From NCBI GenBank assembly GCA_022648165.1, contig JALCLX010000003.1, positions 1 through 64,000 of the forward strand: 64,000 bases of DNA, in the 5' to 3' direction. Below the pieces are notes generated by a model. It ran no database searches and was not told the origin of the DNA. It saw only the letters and a program-made list of their open reading frames with translations. The first letter of the stretch is position 1; each line of letters opens with the position of its first letter. Shown one piece after another: positions 28,688 through 37,978 of this stretch. This DNA comes from Ancrocorticia sp. Its GTDB lineage: Bacteria; Actinomycetota; Actinomycetes; Actinomycetales; Actinomycetaceae. The position numbers and the translations under genes were made by a program.

Positions 28688-30688
28688 TCAGATCATGACG
28701 AGTGTCACCGTGGAGCCACGCGGGATCTGTTCGCCCGCAGCTGGATCCTGGCTGTACACGATATCCCAGCCGAGCCCACCGAGCACAGATTTCTCCACTT
28801 TGAAGCCGGCGTCTTCGAGTATTTGGCGTGCCTCCGCTTCGGTTTTGCCGCGCACATTGGGCACTTCCACCATCTCAGGACCCTTGGAAACTGTGATTGT
28901 GATGGTGTCTCCCTTGTAAACGGTTCCGCTCGCGGGATTCTGACTGATCACGACTCCCTTATCAACCGTGTCGGAGAAGTCCTCCGTGACAGTGACCTGC
29001 AATCCGGCAGCATCGATCGCCGCGACGGCGTCGTCTTTCGTGTCCCCAATAACGGAGGGCACGTCAATCGGTTGGCGCCCTTTCGAGATGACAACGGACA
29101 CTGTGGAGTCATGATCGACTTCCGACGTAGGGCTCGGATTCTGCGAAATAACGGATCCTTCAGGGATTGTTTCCGAATACGCTTCTGTGACCGACATGGC
29201 CAAGCGCGCATCTGTGAGGGCAGCCTTGGCCTCGGATTCGGTCATGCCGCTGACATCCGGCACTGTCACTTGTTCCACGCCACGCGACACGATGACGGTC
29301 ACATCCTGAGAGGGATTGATCGATTGGCCAGCCTTCGGCGACGTCCCCACCACGGCGCCTTGCGCGACGGTGTCGGAGTATTCGTCGGAGCGCAGCGGTG
29401 AAAGGCCAGCATCCTTGAGCGTGGCTGCAGCTGAAGCGTAGGGCTTTCCCGCCACGTTGGGTATCGCCACGCGGTGCCCCGGCCCGATGAGGAAATACCA
29501 GGCTCCCGCTGCGGCGAGGAGGACGATCAGAATCGCAGTGAGCCACCCAACAACGCGGCGTTTGCGCGTGAGCGGACTCTTTTTGCCGGTGCGGCTCGCG
29601 TGTTGCGGGGGAGGGCTACCCGCCTGCTTGGGAAGCAGGCCCGCAGCAGGCGCAGAACGCGTGGCGGTGCCGGCTGGCGCATCCTCAAGGCTTTGGGTGG
29701 CTTGAGGCGGAGGAAACGCCGCGAGGCGGGTGGCGCTTTCGAGGCGACGAGTAGCAGCTGGCGGCGCAGGCTGCGTAGGGATCACGGGAATGCGCCTCAT
29801 GAAGCCTTCCTCGGGCGTCGCCTTCACCAGATCGTCGAGTGCCGCCAGCGCGGCAGCACCGTCCGCAGGACGATCGGCAGGATTTTTTGCTGTGAGTAAT
29901 CCGATGAAAGAATCCACCGCGGGAGGAAGCCATTCGGCGTGCTCTGCCACGGGCGGCATGGGCGCGTTGATGTGCTGATAGGCCGTGGCGATGGGGGTCG
30001 CTGCGTGGAAGGGAAGCGATCCGGTGAGAAACTCGTACAGCATGATGCCCACTGCGTATACGTCCGACGGCGCCCCCGCCTTCTGATTGGTCACGATCTC
30101 CGGTGCAATGTAGGCAACCGTCCCCATCGTTGTGGAGGCTGTGGTGACGGAAGAAGCGGCGCGGGCGAGCCCGAAATCGGCAACCTTGGCGTGAATTTCG
30201 GGCCGCTGGAAAACGGAGACGGGAGGTAATGGCGACGTGAGTAAGATATTCTCTGGCTTCACATCGCGGTGGATAAGGCCGGCATGATGTGCAGCGGCCA
30301 GCGCAGCGAGTATCTGCCGTGTGAGCTCAAGCGCGGTACCCAGATTGAAACTGCCAAGACGCGTCAGTTCGGAACGCACATCTGGCCCCGCCACATATTC
30401 CATCACCAAAAAAGCCTGGGGCCCTAAAGGCGAATCCCAGACGCCCTGGTCGTAAACGCCAACCACGTAGGGGCTGGTGAGCCGCGCTGCTGCACGTGCT
30501 TCACGGTTGAATCGTTCAACGAACCCCGGCTGTTCGGCGAGATACGGATGCATCATTTTCACAGCGACGTCACGATCGAGCCGCGCGTCGTGAGCGCGGT
30601 ACACCGTGGCCATGCCACCTCTGCCTAGACGTGCGATAACCGAGTACCGGGTGTCGACAACCGCACCGATGAGTGAATCAGACTGCAC
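28688..30688 (-). CDS. pknL: PASTA-domain Ser/Thr protein kinase (PknL-like)
   Basis: A 666-residue membrane receptor kinase. The kinase domain spans about residues 14-280 with glycine loop LGRGGMATVY, catalytic Lys44, HRDVKPEN (140-147) and DFG (171-173). A Pro/Ala-rich juxtamembrane segment leads to one transmembrane helix (about 379-402), then four PASTA repeats of about 65 residues that should bind peptidoglycan fragments or lipid II outside the cell. M. tuberculosis PknL lacks PASTA repeats, but corynebacterial PknL has them. The start is GTG, 6 bases after TACGCT. Its neighbour is the Rv2175c-like DNA-binding protein, a PknL substrate in M. tuberculosis. Confidence 0.92.
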   Translation of the reverse strand: MQSDSLIGAVVDTRYSVIARLGRGGMATVYRAHDARLDRDVAVKMMHPYLAEQPGFVERFNREARAAARLTSPYVVGVYDQGVWDSPLGPQAFLVMEYVAGPDVRSELTRLGSFNLGTALELTRQILAALAAAHHAGLIHRDVKPENILLTSPLPPVSVFQRPEIHAKVADFGLARAASSVTTASTTMGTVAYIAPEIVTNQKAGAPSDVYAVGIMLYEFLTGSLPFHAATPIATAYQHINAPMPPVAEHAEWLPPAVDSFIGLLTAKNPADRPADGAAALAALDDLVKATPEEGFMRRIPVIPTQPAPPAATRRLESATRLAAFPPPQATQSLEDAPAGTATRSAPAAGLLPKQAGSPPPQHASRTGKKSPLTRKRRVVGWLTAILIVLLAAAGAWYFLIGPGHRVAIPNVAGKPYASAAATLKDAGLSPLRSDEYSDTVAQGAVVGTSPKAGQSINPSQDVTVIVSRGVEQVTVPDVSGMTESEAKAALTDARLAMSVTEAYSETIPEGSVISQNPSPTSEVDHDSTVSVVISKGRQPIDVPSVIGDTKDDAVAAIDAAGLQVTVTEDFSDTVDKGVVISQNPASGTVYKGDTITITVSKGPEMVEVPNVRGKTEAEARQILEDAGFKVEKSVLGGLGWDIVYSQDPAAGEQIPRGSTVTLVMI

Positions 30689-30694
30689 ATCCTT

Positions 30695-30700
30695 AGCGTA
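30695..30700 (-). promoter_or_regulatory. Candidate -10 box (TACGCT) for the PASTA kinase gene
   Basis: On the minus strand TACGCT ends 6 bases before the GTG at 30688. The interval AAGGAT is purine-rich but abuts the start codon too closely for a standard Shine-Dalgarno. Confidence 0.45.
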
Positions 30701-30756
30701 CCTGGTGCAATTCCAAACATTTCATGAGGCACGCGCCGAAGAGCGCCGAATTCGGC

Positions 30757-30762
30757 TATCCT
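30757..30762 (+). promoter_or_regulatory. Candidate -10 box (TATCCT) for the Rv2175c-like gene
   Basis: TATCCT ends 7 bases before the GTG at 30770. Together with the opposite-strand box at 30695-30700 it makes a divergent promoter pair only about 60 bp apart. Confidence 0.45.
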
Positions 30763-30769
30763 AAATGGC

Positions 30770-31120
30770 GTGTTGCAGTACAAATCCGTTGAGGCACTGT
30801 CGATTCCCGAAGCCGCTGACGCGCTTGGCGTACGCCATCGCGATATCCGATCCATGATTGCGGATGGAGCACTCGTTGGTTTCAAAGATGAACGCGGCTT
30901 TGAAATTCCTACAGTTTTCCTTCTCATGGACGGCAGAAAAGCCCATCTGCTCAGCTCGTTGAAAGGTACGGTCACAACACTGCGCGACAGCGGGCTCACA
31001 GACGAGGAAGCGGTTGAGTGGCTGCTCACCGTCCACGACGAGCTGGGGATTCGTCCCATCGACGCTTTGCGCTCGGGCAATGTACATGGCGTGCGGCGTG
31101 CGGCGCAGCTCGCTTTCTGA
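30770..31120 (+). CDS. Rv2175c-like DNA-binding protein
   Basis: A 116-residue protein with an N-terminal winged-helix/excisionase-like HTH (LSIPEAADALGVRHRDIRSMIADGALVG) and the C-terminal RPIDALRSGNVHGVRRAAQLAF motif typical of Rv2175c proteins. In M. tuberculosis Rv2175c binds DNA and is inactivated by PknL phosphorylation of an N-terminal threonine. Here the kinase gene lies directly opposite across an 81-bp gap. The N-terminus (VLQYKSVEALSIPEAADALG) lacks the flexible tail and Thr of the mycobacterial protein. Confidence 0.85.
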   Translation: MLQYKSVEALSIPEAADALGVRHRDIRSMIADGALVGFKDERGFEIPTVFLLMDGRKAHLLSSLKGTVTTLRDSGLTDEEAVEWLLTVHDELGIRPIDALRSGNVHGVRRAAQLAF

Positions 31121-31143
31121 ACTGATGTGAGAAGGGGCGCCCG

Positions 31144-32187
31144 CTAGTAGCTGCGGCGTTCCAGCTGCTGCATGACTGAGTGAAGTACAGAGCGGCCCTC
31201 TGATGCGGGCAGGCGCTCCCATGCCGCCACTGCGCGCGTTTCGCTCTCTCGAATCAGAGCCTCATGGCGAGCGCGAGCACCTGACTCCACCGCTATTGTG
31301 CGCACGCGCGTCACGTCGGGCGCAGACATAGGCTGTCCTTTGAGAGACTCAATCCATTCCACGTCCGATCGCGGCGCTAACTCGCGGATCAATGCCAACA
31401 GAACGGTGTTCTTGCCTTCTGTGATGTCACCACATTCCGGCTTTCCGGTAAGGCCTGATTCTCCAAAGATCCCCAGATCGTCGTCACGCAACTGGAATGC
31501 CTCGCCAAGCGGCCCACCGACATCTCGGAGAAGGGCATCTATGGCCCGTGGTGCTCCCGCCAGCTGGGCGCCAATCACCAGAGGCAGCTCCACCGAATAA
31601 CGCGCGCTCTTGTGGCGGACGATCCCAAAAGCGTCGTCGATACTGGCCCCCCGGTATTCAGCGCGGATGTCCAAGAACTGGCCATAGGCCACTTCGGACG
31701 TCATCTGCGTAAAGGTTGCGAGCGCCTCCTTGCGCGACTGGCTGGTGAGGGCCCCGAGGAACTCTGTGACCGAGTGGGACAATAACATATCGCCCAGTGT
31801 GATCGCGCCGGCCATACCATAGCCACATTCACTTTGCCTAGAAACACCGAGCTGCTCCGCAAAGGCGATATGCGCTGCAGGCATGCCGCGGCGCGTGGGT
31901 GAATCGTCCATCAGGTCGTCGTGGATCAGCGCAGACAGTTGATAGAGCTCGAGCGCGCTACCGGCGCGGATAGGGGAATCGAGTTGCCGGCTCTCACCGC
32001 ACAGGTAGCCGGCCAAAAGTAAAAGCGCGCGAGTGCGCTTCCCGGCGGCGAGGAGCGAGCGTGCGGGCGCGAGCATCTCGCGGAGAGCCTCCAGTTGCCC
32101 CGGAGATTCGGCGAGGGGCACGAGGCCGTCCAGGGATTCTAGACAGCGGTGAGTGACGGCGCGGCGAAAATTATCCAGATCGGGCAT
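31144..32187 (-). CDS. Polyprenyl diphosphate synthase (IdsA/GrcC-like)
   Basis: A 347-residue trans-isoprenyl diphosphate synthase that elongates allylic diphosphates with IPP. The first aspartate-rich motif is LIHDDLMDDSPTRRG, with DDxxD, and the second is LRDDDLGIFGE. M. tuberculosis has a similar enzyme (idsA2, Rv2173) beside Rv2175c. ATG 32187 is chosen because the product then begins MPDLDNFRRAVTHRC and the start follows TACGCT by 6 bases; the longer frame would reach the DUF4192 start. Chain length of the product cannot be read from the sequence with confidence. Confidence 0.88.
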   Translation of the reverse strand: MPDLDNFRRAVTHRCLESLDGLVPLAESPGQLEALREMLAPARSLLAAGKRTRALLLLAGYLCGESRQLDSPIRAGSALELYQLSALIHDDLMDDSPTRRGMPAAHIAFAEQLGVSRQSECGYGMAGAITLGDMLLSHSVTEFLGALTSQSRKEALATFTQMTSEVAYGQFLDIRAEYRGASIDDAFGIVRHKSARYSVELPLVIGAQLAGAPRAIDALLRDVGGPLGEAFQLRDDDLGIFGESGLTGKPECGDITEGKNTVLLALIRELAPRSDVEWIESLKGQPMSAPDVTRVRTIAVESGARARHEALIRESETRAVAAWERLPASEGRSVLHSVMQQLERRSY

Positions 32188-32193
32188 GGGCTT

Positions 32194-32199
32194 AGCGTA
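32194..32199 (-). promoter_or_regulatory. Candidate -10 box (TACGCT) for the polyprenyl synthase gene
   Basis: On the minus strand TACGCT ends 6 bases before the ATG at 32187, identical in sequence and spacing to the box of the PASTA kinase gene. Confidence 0.45.
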
Positions 32200-32326
32200 G
32201 CGCGAATGCGTGCGGCGGGTGCGCCTGGTGGCATTAAATGTTCCACAGGCGCCAGCCGGTGCGCGGATATACACAGGAAGAGTGCAGCGGCTCCGATCGT
32301 GCGGCGGAATCGAGTGACATAGGGCT

Positions 32327-33379
32327 ATGAACACGATTACCTTGCATAGTCCAGACGAGGCACTGATCCTGATCCCGCATTCGCTCGGCTACTACCCTTC
32401 ACACCACCTGGTGTTTTTTGCCCTCGATTACGCCGGGACGAAGGCCGGTTCGCGGGAAAGCTTCCTCGGTCCGATACACACGATCGATCTTTCCCGCTAC
32501 CCGCTTCAAGCGCAGATGGGACAGCCTTTTGCTGCAACGATCGCTCAATTTGGGGTGCGTACGTGCGTGATAGCTGCCTATGCAGAATCAATCGACGCCA
32601 TAGCCGCCGCACCGCTGCGTGCGGTGGTACAGAGCGCGCAACGCGCAATACGCGATAACGGTGGTTCACTGTGCCAGGCATATGTTGCAGATAAGCACCA
32701 CTGGGCACGTTTTGGAAGGAGGGTAGGGCCGCCGCGGCCATGGAGCGAGCTCGAAGCCTCGGAGGCAGCGGCCCAGCTGGTATTTGAAGGCAGCGCTCCG
32801 GCCCAAGAAGCACCCGAATCCCTTGTGCGGGTGAGAAGCGAAAATGAACGGACAGCTGCGCACACAATTGGCCGCGCGTGGCGCGAAAAAACTGGCGCAG
32901 AATCAGTGGCATCCGGCGCGGCTCTGTGGGCAGATATGCTGCGCCAGCGGGAAATGCCAGGCTTTCGTCGCCTGGCAGAAGCGAACGCTGCGTTAGAGTT
33001 TCCCGAAGTTCGGGACCGCGTGTTGGCGTATGTCCAATCGGCCGCGCTGGTTTTGCCTGATGAATACGAGCAGAAACAGCATATTCTGCACGGTGCGCGA
33101 GTGGGGGAATTAGGTGCGCCACACCTCAACGAATCGTTACATGTGTTACGGCTGCTCGATGCGTGCGCGGAAATCGCGAGCGATCGGGAGGCCGCAGCAC
33201 TTGCCGCAGGAGCGTACGTGTGTTGGTGGATTGGGCGAAATTCGTGGGCGGCGGATCGCGCGTCCTTGGCCTTGGAACGCGAGGGTGGATATACGCTGGC
33301 GGTATTACTGATGGACATATTGGACGCAGGTCTTTTCCCGGAATGGGTTGAGAACTCTCTCATCGGGCGGGAGACTTAG
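32327..33379 (+). CDS. DUF4192 domain-containing protein
   Basis: A 350-residue soluble protein whose N-terminus (LHSPDEALILIPHSLGYYPSHHLVFFALD) is the diagnostic DUF4192 start: a small-residue/hydrophobic strand followed by LGYxPxxHLV. The C-terminal part is helical with Ala-rich repeats (CAEIASDREAAALAAGAYVCWWIG). The family is widespread in actinobacteria and has no assigned function. A TGACAT box sits 6 bases ahead of the ATG. gcvT follows after 31 bp in the same direction. Confidence 0.82.
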   Translation: MNTITLHSPDEALILIPHSLGYYPSHHLVFFALDYAGTKAGSRESFLGPIHTIDLSRYPLQAQMGQPFAATIAQFGVRTCVIAAYAESIDAIAAAPLRAVVQSAQRAIRDNGGSLCQAYVADKHHWARFGRRVGPPRPWSELEASEAAAQLVFEGSAPAQEAPESLVRVRSENERTAAHTIGRAWREKTGAESVASGAALWADMLRQREMPGFRRLAEANAALEFPEVRDRVLAYVQSAALVLPDEYEQKQHILHGARVGELGAPHLNESLHVLRLLDACAEIASDREAAALAAGAYVCWWIGRNSWAADRASLALEREGGYTLAVLLMDILDAGLFPEWVENSLIGRET

Positions 33380-33410
33380 CTGTAGGTACAACCGACGGAG
33401 GAACGCACCC

Positions 33411-34529
33411 ATGCTCGAATCGCCCTTGAAGGAACGCTGTACACAGATGGGTGCGCAATTTACCGAATTCGGTGGTTGGTCAATGCCGCTGCGGTACACC
33501 GGTGACATCAAAGAACACAACGCGGTCCGCAGCGCGGTGGGAATGTTTGATCTTTCCCACATGGCGCAAATTGAAGTCGAAGGCCCGATTGCCGGCGATG
33601 CGCTGGATGCGGCGCTGGTGACGATGCCTTCGGCGATGCCGATAGGACGGGCGCGGTATTCGCTGATACTCGACTCAACTGGCGGGATTCTGGACGACCT
33701 GATTGTCTACCGATTGGCGGAGAACTCCTATCTGGTGGTTGCGAATGCGGCGAACCGGCAGATCGTTGTGGACGAGCTGACAAAACGGTCTCGGGCATGG
33801 TGTGCGGCGCACGGCGTGCCCGAACAGGTGTCCGTAACTGACACGACAATCCATCGTACGATGATCGCTGTACAAGGGCCTGAATCCCGCGGCGTGATGA
33901 CACGCCTTCTTAACGATGAAACCGCGGCGACGGTGGAAAAGCTGGGCTACTACCGGATTTGCGAAGGCACGCTACTGGGCCTGCCCGTGCGGATTGCACG
34001 CACTGGCTACACCGGAGAACTGGGCTACGAAATCATGGCTCCAGCGCACGGCGCGGTGCCCATCTGGGACGCAATTGTGTGCGCGGGGGAGCAATATGGC
34101 CTCATACCGTGCGGTTTGGCGGCGCGTGACACCCTGCGACTGGAAGCGGGGATGGCCTTGTACGGGCACGAACTCACCCGAGATCTCACGCCACGCGACG
34201 TTGGGCTGGAAAAGCTTATCGCGCCTCACACCTTTGTGGGGAAGGGTGCTGTGGAAAGCAGGCCGCAACGCTTCTCGCTATACGGTGTAGTGGGCAGCGG
34301 CCGGAGAGCCGCCAGGGCAGGCAGCGCCGTATACCAAGGCGCTTCACGGATCGGCGTGATCACTTCGGGAGCCCTCTCACCCACGCTAGGTTACCCAGTG
34401 GCATTGGCCCGGCTCATCCCGGGCGTGGCAGTAGGCGCGGAAGTGGACGCTGACGTCCGCGGCAAACGCCTGGCGATGAAAGTCGTTGAACTTCCCTTTT
34501 ATTCGCGTACACGCCCCAAGAACTCGTGA
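33411..34529 (+). CDS. gcvT: Glycine cleavage T protein (aminomethyltransferase)
   Basis: A 372-residue tetrahydrofolate-dependent aminomethyltransferase releasing ammonia from the aminomethyl-GcvH intermediate. It contains FGGWSMPLRYTGDIKEHNAVR and VGMFDLSHM near the N-terminus and RTGYTGELGYEI in the middle. ATG 33411 is chosen for the GGAGGAAC site 7-8 bases upstream and the standard product start MLESPLKERCTQMGAQF; the upstream in-frame codons overlap the DUF4192 gene. It is the first gene of gcvT-gcvH-gcvP. No glycine riboswitch is visible upstream. Confidence 0.94.
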   Translation: MLESPLKERCTQMGAQFTEFGGWSMPLRYTGDIKEHNAVRSAVGMFDLSHMAQIEVEGPIAGDALDAALVTMPSAMPIGRARYSLILDSTGGILDDLIVYRLAENSYLVVANAANRQIVVDELTKRSRAWCAAHGVPEQVSVTDTTIHRTMIAVQGPESRGVMTRLLNDETAATVEKLGYYRICEGTLLGLPVRIARTGYTGELGYEIMAPAHGAVPIWDAIVCAGEQYGLIPCGLAARDTLRLEAGMALYGHELTRDLTPRDVGLEKLIAPHTFVGKGAVESRPQRFSLYGVVGSGRRAARAGSAVYQGASRIGVITSGALSPTLGYPVALARLIPGVAVGAEVDADVRGKRLAMKVVELPFYSRTRPKNS

Positions 34530-34591
34530 TCCCCCAACAGATTTGCCCCCTACCGAATATTTCCAGATGACGATCAGCCGAAGGAGCCAAA

Positions 34592-34960
34592 ATGACGTAC
34601 CCATCAGACCGCAGCTATTCTCACGATCACGAATGGATCTCGCACGATTCGCCTGCCAAGGTGGGAATCACCGCCTTCGCCGCGCAAGCCCTCGACGAGG
34701 CGGTGTACGTTGAGCTTCCCGAGGTAGGCGCCACCCTGACGGCCGGCGAACCATGCGGTGAGATCGAATCGGTGAAATCGGTATCTGATCTGGTGGCGCC
34801 GGCAAGCGGTACAGTGACCGCCATCAACGACGCCGTCGCAGCCGAACCTCAGTTGGCCACGGACGAGCCACACATTAACTGGCTTTATCAGATTGATGTG
34901 ACCGCACTGGGGGACCTGATGAATGCCTCCGAATATGAAGGATTCGCCAAGGAGCAATGA
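34592..34960 (+). CDS. gcvH: Glycine cleavage H protein (lipoyl carrier)
   Basis: A 122-residue lipoyl carrier of the glycine cleavage system. The lipoylated lysine is in the GEIESVKSVSDLVAP motif, and SHDHEWISHDSPAKVGIT is the typical N-terminal region. AAGGAG lies 5 bases ahead of the ATG. The stop overlaps gcvP (ATGA). Confidence 0.95.
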   Translation: MTYPSDRSYSHDHEWISHDSPAKVGITAFAAQALDEAVYVELPEVGATLTAGEPCGEIESVKSVSDLVAPASGTVTAINDAVAAEPQLATDEPHINWLYQIDVTALGDLMNASEYEGFAKEQ

Positions 34961-37851
34961 TGGCATCGTTTGCGCGCCGCCATATCGGAACTTTCGGAGA
35001 TACAGCCACAGATATGCTGCGGCTAGTGGGAGCCTCCGATCTGGACGATTTGATGGATCGGGCTCTTCCACATCCGATTGCCGGTTCGACGTGCACTCAT
35101 TTGCCCGCGGCTCGTTCGGAGGAGGAAACCGCTGATGCGCTCGCGGCCATAGCCGCCGAAAATCATGTGATGACGTCCATGATTGGGCAGGGCTTTTACG
35201 ATACGGTTTTACCAGCGGTCATTCGCCGCGGAATACTAGAAAATCCTTCGTGGTACACGGCGTACACACCGTATCAGCCGGAGATCTCGCAAGGCAGGCT
35301 AGAAGCACTGCTGAACTTCCAAACGATGATCTCTTCCCTCACAGGTCTGGATATCGCAGACGCTTCACTACTGGATGAAGCGAGTGCCGCAGCGGAAGCC
35401 ATGCTTTTGGCGTTGCGTATCACGAAGGGCGAACGTGCCATCGCGGTGGATCGCAACATCTTCCAGGCAACGGCGGATGTGCTGCGCAACCGCGCCGAAG
35501 CCGCGGGCGTGTCACTGACGTTCGTGGACATTCATGAGCCGCTGGAACTTGGAAACGTATCCGCACTGATTATGCAATATCCTGGGGCCTCCGGAGAATT
35601 ACTTTCCGCCGAACAGTACGCGGCGGCGGCCCGCGCGATCCACCACGCTGGAGGAAAACTGATCGTACTGGCCGATCCTCTTGCGCTGACAGTGCTGGCA
35701 CCGCCGGCGGATTTCGGAGCGGACATCGTGGCCGGGAGCGTCCAGCGCCTGGGGCTTCCGATGAGCGGCGGCGGCCCGCACGCTGGCTACATTGCGACCT
35801 CCTTGGAATGGGAGAGACAACTGCCCGGGCGTCTCGTGGGTGTTTCGCGCGATTCGCAAGGCCACCCTGCCTATCGCCTGGCCCTGCAGACGCGTGAGCA
35901 ACACATTCGGCGCGAGAGAGCAACAAGCAACATCTGCACGGCTCAGGCGCTGCTGGCCATCATTTCCTCGATGTATGCGGTCTACCACGGCCCTGACGGG
36001 CTGCGCGAGATCGCACGGCGCGTTCATGACCGCGCGGCACACATCGCGCAGGGCCTTGCCCAGGCCGGTCTGCACGTGGCATCCGAGCGTTTCTTTGACA
36101 CGGTAGAGCTTGAACTGCCGGGGAAGGCCCAGCAAGCTGCCGCGGCGCTTCACTCGCGCGGCATCCTGGTGTATGCACAGGGAGATTGCGTGCGGCTCTC
36201 CGCCGACGAGCGCACGACGGAAGAAACCTGCGGGGTGGTTATAGAGACACTCGCGAAGTTCGCCACCGGCACAGCGCGCCAGATTTCCACGGACCTGCCG
36301 GGCGATCTGCGCCGTTCCGGCGAGCTGTTGAGCGACCGGGTGTTCCACGAACACCACAGCGAAACAGAAATGATGCGCTACATGCGCAGACTTGCTGCAA
36401 AGGATTACGCATTGGACCGGGGAATGATTCCACTGGGTTCATGCACCATGAAGCTCAACGCCGCTGTGGAAATGACGCCCATCACTTACGAGGGCTTCGC
36501 ACGCATCCACCCGTATGCGCCACGTGAGGATCAACAGGGCTACGTGCATCTTGTGCGCGATCTGGAAAACTGGCTCATCGACATCACAGGCTACGATGCG
36601 GTGAGCGTGCAACCGAATGCGGGAAGCCAGGGCGAGCTTTCCGGGCTCTTGGCAATCCGAGGTTTCTACGAATCACGCGGTGAGACTGAGCGAAACGTGT
36701 GCCTGATTCCCGCTTCGGCGCACGGAACGAATGCGGCATCGGCTGCGCTGGCCGGCTTCACCGTGGCCGTGGTGAAAACGGCTGCGGATGGTTCTATCGA
36801 TAGCGCAGATCTCGATGCGCAGCTTGCACGGCATGCAGGCAAAATCGGCGCCATCATGATCACTTATCCTTCCACATTTGGAACGTTTGAAGCGGACATC
36901 CCGGAGGTTATTGAGAAAGTACACGCGGCCGGTGGCCAGGTGTACATTGACGGCGCGAACCTGAATGCCTTGGTAGGTTACGCTGGCCCAGGGTTGTTTG
37001 GTGGCGATGTCTCACACCTGAACCTACACAAGACATTTGCGATTCCACATGGTGGCGGTGGGCCGGGAGTTGGCCCCGTGGCAGCGAAAGCGCATTTGGC
37101 GCCCTTCCTTCCCGGGTTCCGAGGCCGGCGTGCGAGTGAGCGCCCCGGATTCGGAGCGGTCACCAGCGCACCGTGGGGTTCTGCGGGCGTGCTGCCCATC
37201 TCGTGGGCGTACATCAGCCTGATGGGCAGGGACGGATTGTGGCGGGCCACCGCATCGGCGGTGCTTGCGGCCAATTATGTGGCAGCGCGTATGGAGGGCA
37301 CCGTGCCGGTGCTCTACCGCGGTCCCGGAGGTTTTGTGGGGCACGAGTGCATCTTGGACATGCGCCAGCTGAAAACCCACTGCGGGATCACGGTAGACGA
37401 CGTGGCAAAACGGCTGATCGATTACGGTTTCCACGCACCGACGATGAGCTTTCCAGTTGCGGGAACGCTGATGGTGGAACCGACCGAATCAGAGGATAAG
37501 GATGAACTGGATCGCTTCTGCGATGCGATGATTGCCATTGTCCGCGAAGCCGAACGCGTGGGTGCAGGCGAATGGCCTGCGGACGATAACCCCTTGAAAA
37601 ACGCCCCGCACACCGCAGAATCACTGCTGAGCGAACCATGGAATCATCCGTACAGCAGGCAAGAAGCGGCGTATCCGGGTGCGGCAGCGGCGAAACACAA
37701 TGGACGCGATCCTGAATACGTGCGCGCCCTGGTGGACGGCAAATATTGGCCGCCAGTAGGGCGCATTGACGGGCCATGGGGTGACCGGCACCTGATCTGC
37801 ACATGTCCACCTCCCGAAGCCTTCGCGATGGAAGACGGCGGGGCGCACTGA
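34957..37851 (+). CDS. gcvP: Glycine dehydrogenase (decarboxylating), P protein
   Basis: A 964-residue single-chain P protein that decarboxylates glycine using PLP. The N-terminal half has [11 protein letters not shown] and [20 protein letters not shown]. The C-terminal catalytic half has [15 protein letters not shown] and the PLP-lysine motif [20 protein letters not shown]. Fused N and C halves match the homodimeric bacterial/eukaryotic type. The L protein is not in this window. rpoD follows. Confidence 0.95.
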   Translation: MMASFARRHIGTFGDTATDMLRLVGASDLDDLMDRALPHPIAGSTCTHLPAARSEEETADALAAIAAENHVMTSMIGQGFYDTVLPAVIRRGILENPSWYTAYTPYQPEISQGRLEALLNFQTMISSLTGLDIADASLLDEASAAAEAMLLALRITKGERAIAVDRNIFQATADVLRNRAEAAGVSLTFVDIHEPLELGNVSALIMQYPGASGELLSAEQYAAAARAIHHAGGKLIVLADPLALTVLAPPADFGADIVAGSVQRLGLPMSGGGPHAGYIATSLEWERQLPGRLVGVSRDSQGHPAYRLALQTREQHIRRERATSNICTAQALLAIISSMYAVYHGPDGLREIARRVHDRAAHIAQGLAQAGLHVASERFFDTVELELPGKAQQAAAALHSRGILVYAQGDCVRLSADERTTEETCGVVIETLAKFATGTARQISTDLPGDLRRSGELLSDRVFHEHHSETEMMRYMRRLAAKDYALDRGMIPLGSCTMKLNAAVEMTPITYEGFARIHPYAPREDQQGYVHLVRDLENWLIDITGYDAVSVQPNAGSQGELSGLLAIRGFYESRGETERNVCLIPASAHGTNAASAALAGFTVAVVKTAADGSIDSADLDAQLARHAGKIGAIMITYPSTFGTFEADIPEVIEKVHAAGGQVYIDGANLNALVGYAGPGLFGGDVSHLNLHKTFAIPHGGGGPGVGPVAAKAHLAPFLPGFRGRRASERPGFGAVTSAPWGSAGVLPISWAYISLMGRDGLWRATASAVLAANYVAARMEGTVPVLYRGPGGFVGHECILDMRQLKTHCGITVDDVAKRLIDYGFHAPTMSFPVAGTLMVEPTESEDKDELDRFCDAMIAIVREAERVGAGEWPADDNPLKNAPHTAESLLSEPWNHPYSRQEAAYPGAAAAKHNGRDPEYVRALVDGKYWPPVGRIDGPWGDRHLICTCPPPEAFAMEDGGAH

Positions 37852-37896
37852 CGCTGGGCGGCTGACCGCGCCTGTGGCAAATTCCCTAAAAAACTG

Positions 37897-37922
37897 GGAA
37901 CATATCTGCCCTTGCGTGCGTT
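37897..37922 (+). promoter_or_regulatory. Candidate SigH/SigR-type promoter (GGAAC-N18-GTT) for rpoD
   Basis: GGAAC (37897-37901), an 18-base spacer and GTT (37920-37922) match the consensus of actinobacterial redox/heat-stress ECF sigma factors. A short inverted repeat TTCCC-N9-GGGAA overlaps the -35 element. Transcription would start near 37930, about 50 bases ahead of the proposed rpoD start. Confidence 0.5.
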
Positions 37923-37978
37923 CGCTTAGATGGACGAGCTGTATCTCGCGCACAATATTCCATATGGAAAGGGTCCCA

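Noticed and set aside
28664-29401. A 245-codon forward open frame downstream of the DAHP synthase gene
   Set aside because: It lies antisense to the PASTA repeats of the kinase gene, has a His/Arg-rich composition typical of a shadow frame, and overlaps the clear kinase coding region.
33380-33410. Glycine riboswitch before gcvT
   Set aside because: Only 31 bp separate DUF4192 from gcvT, too short for a riboswitch aptamer, and none of its conserved sequence is visible.
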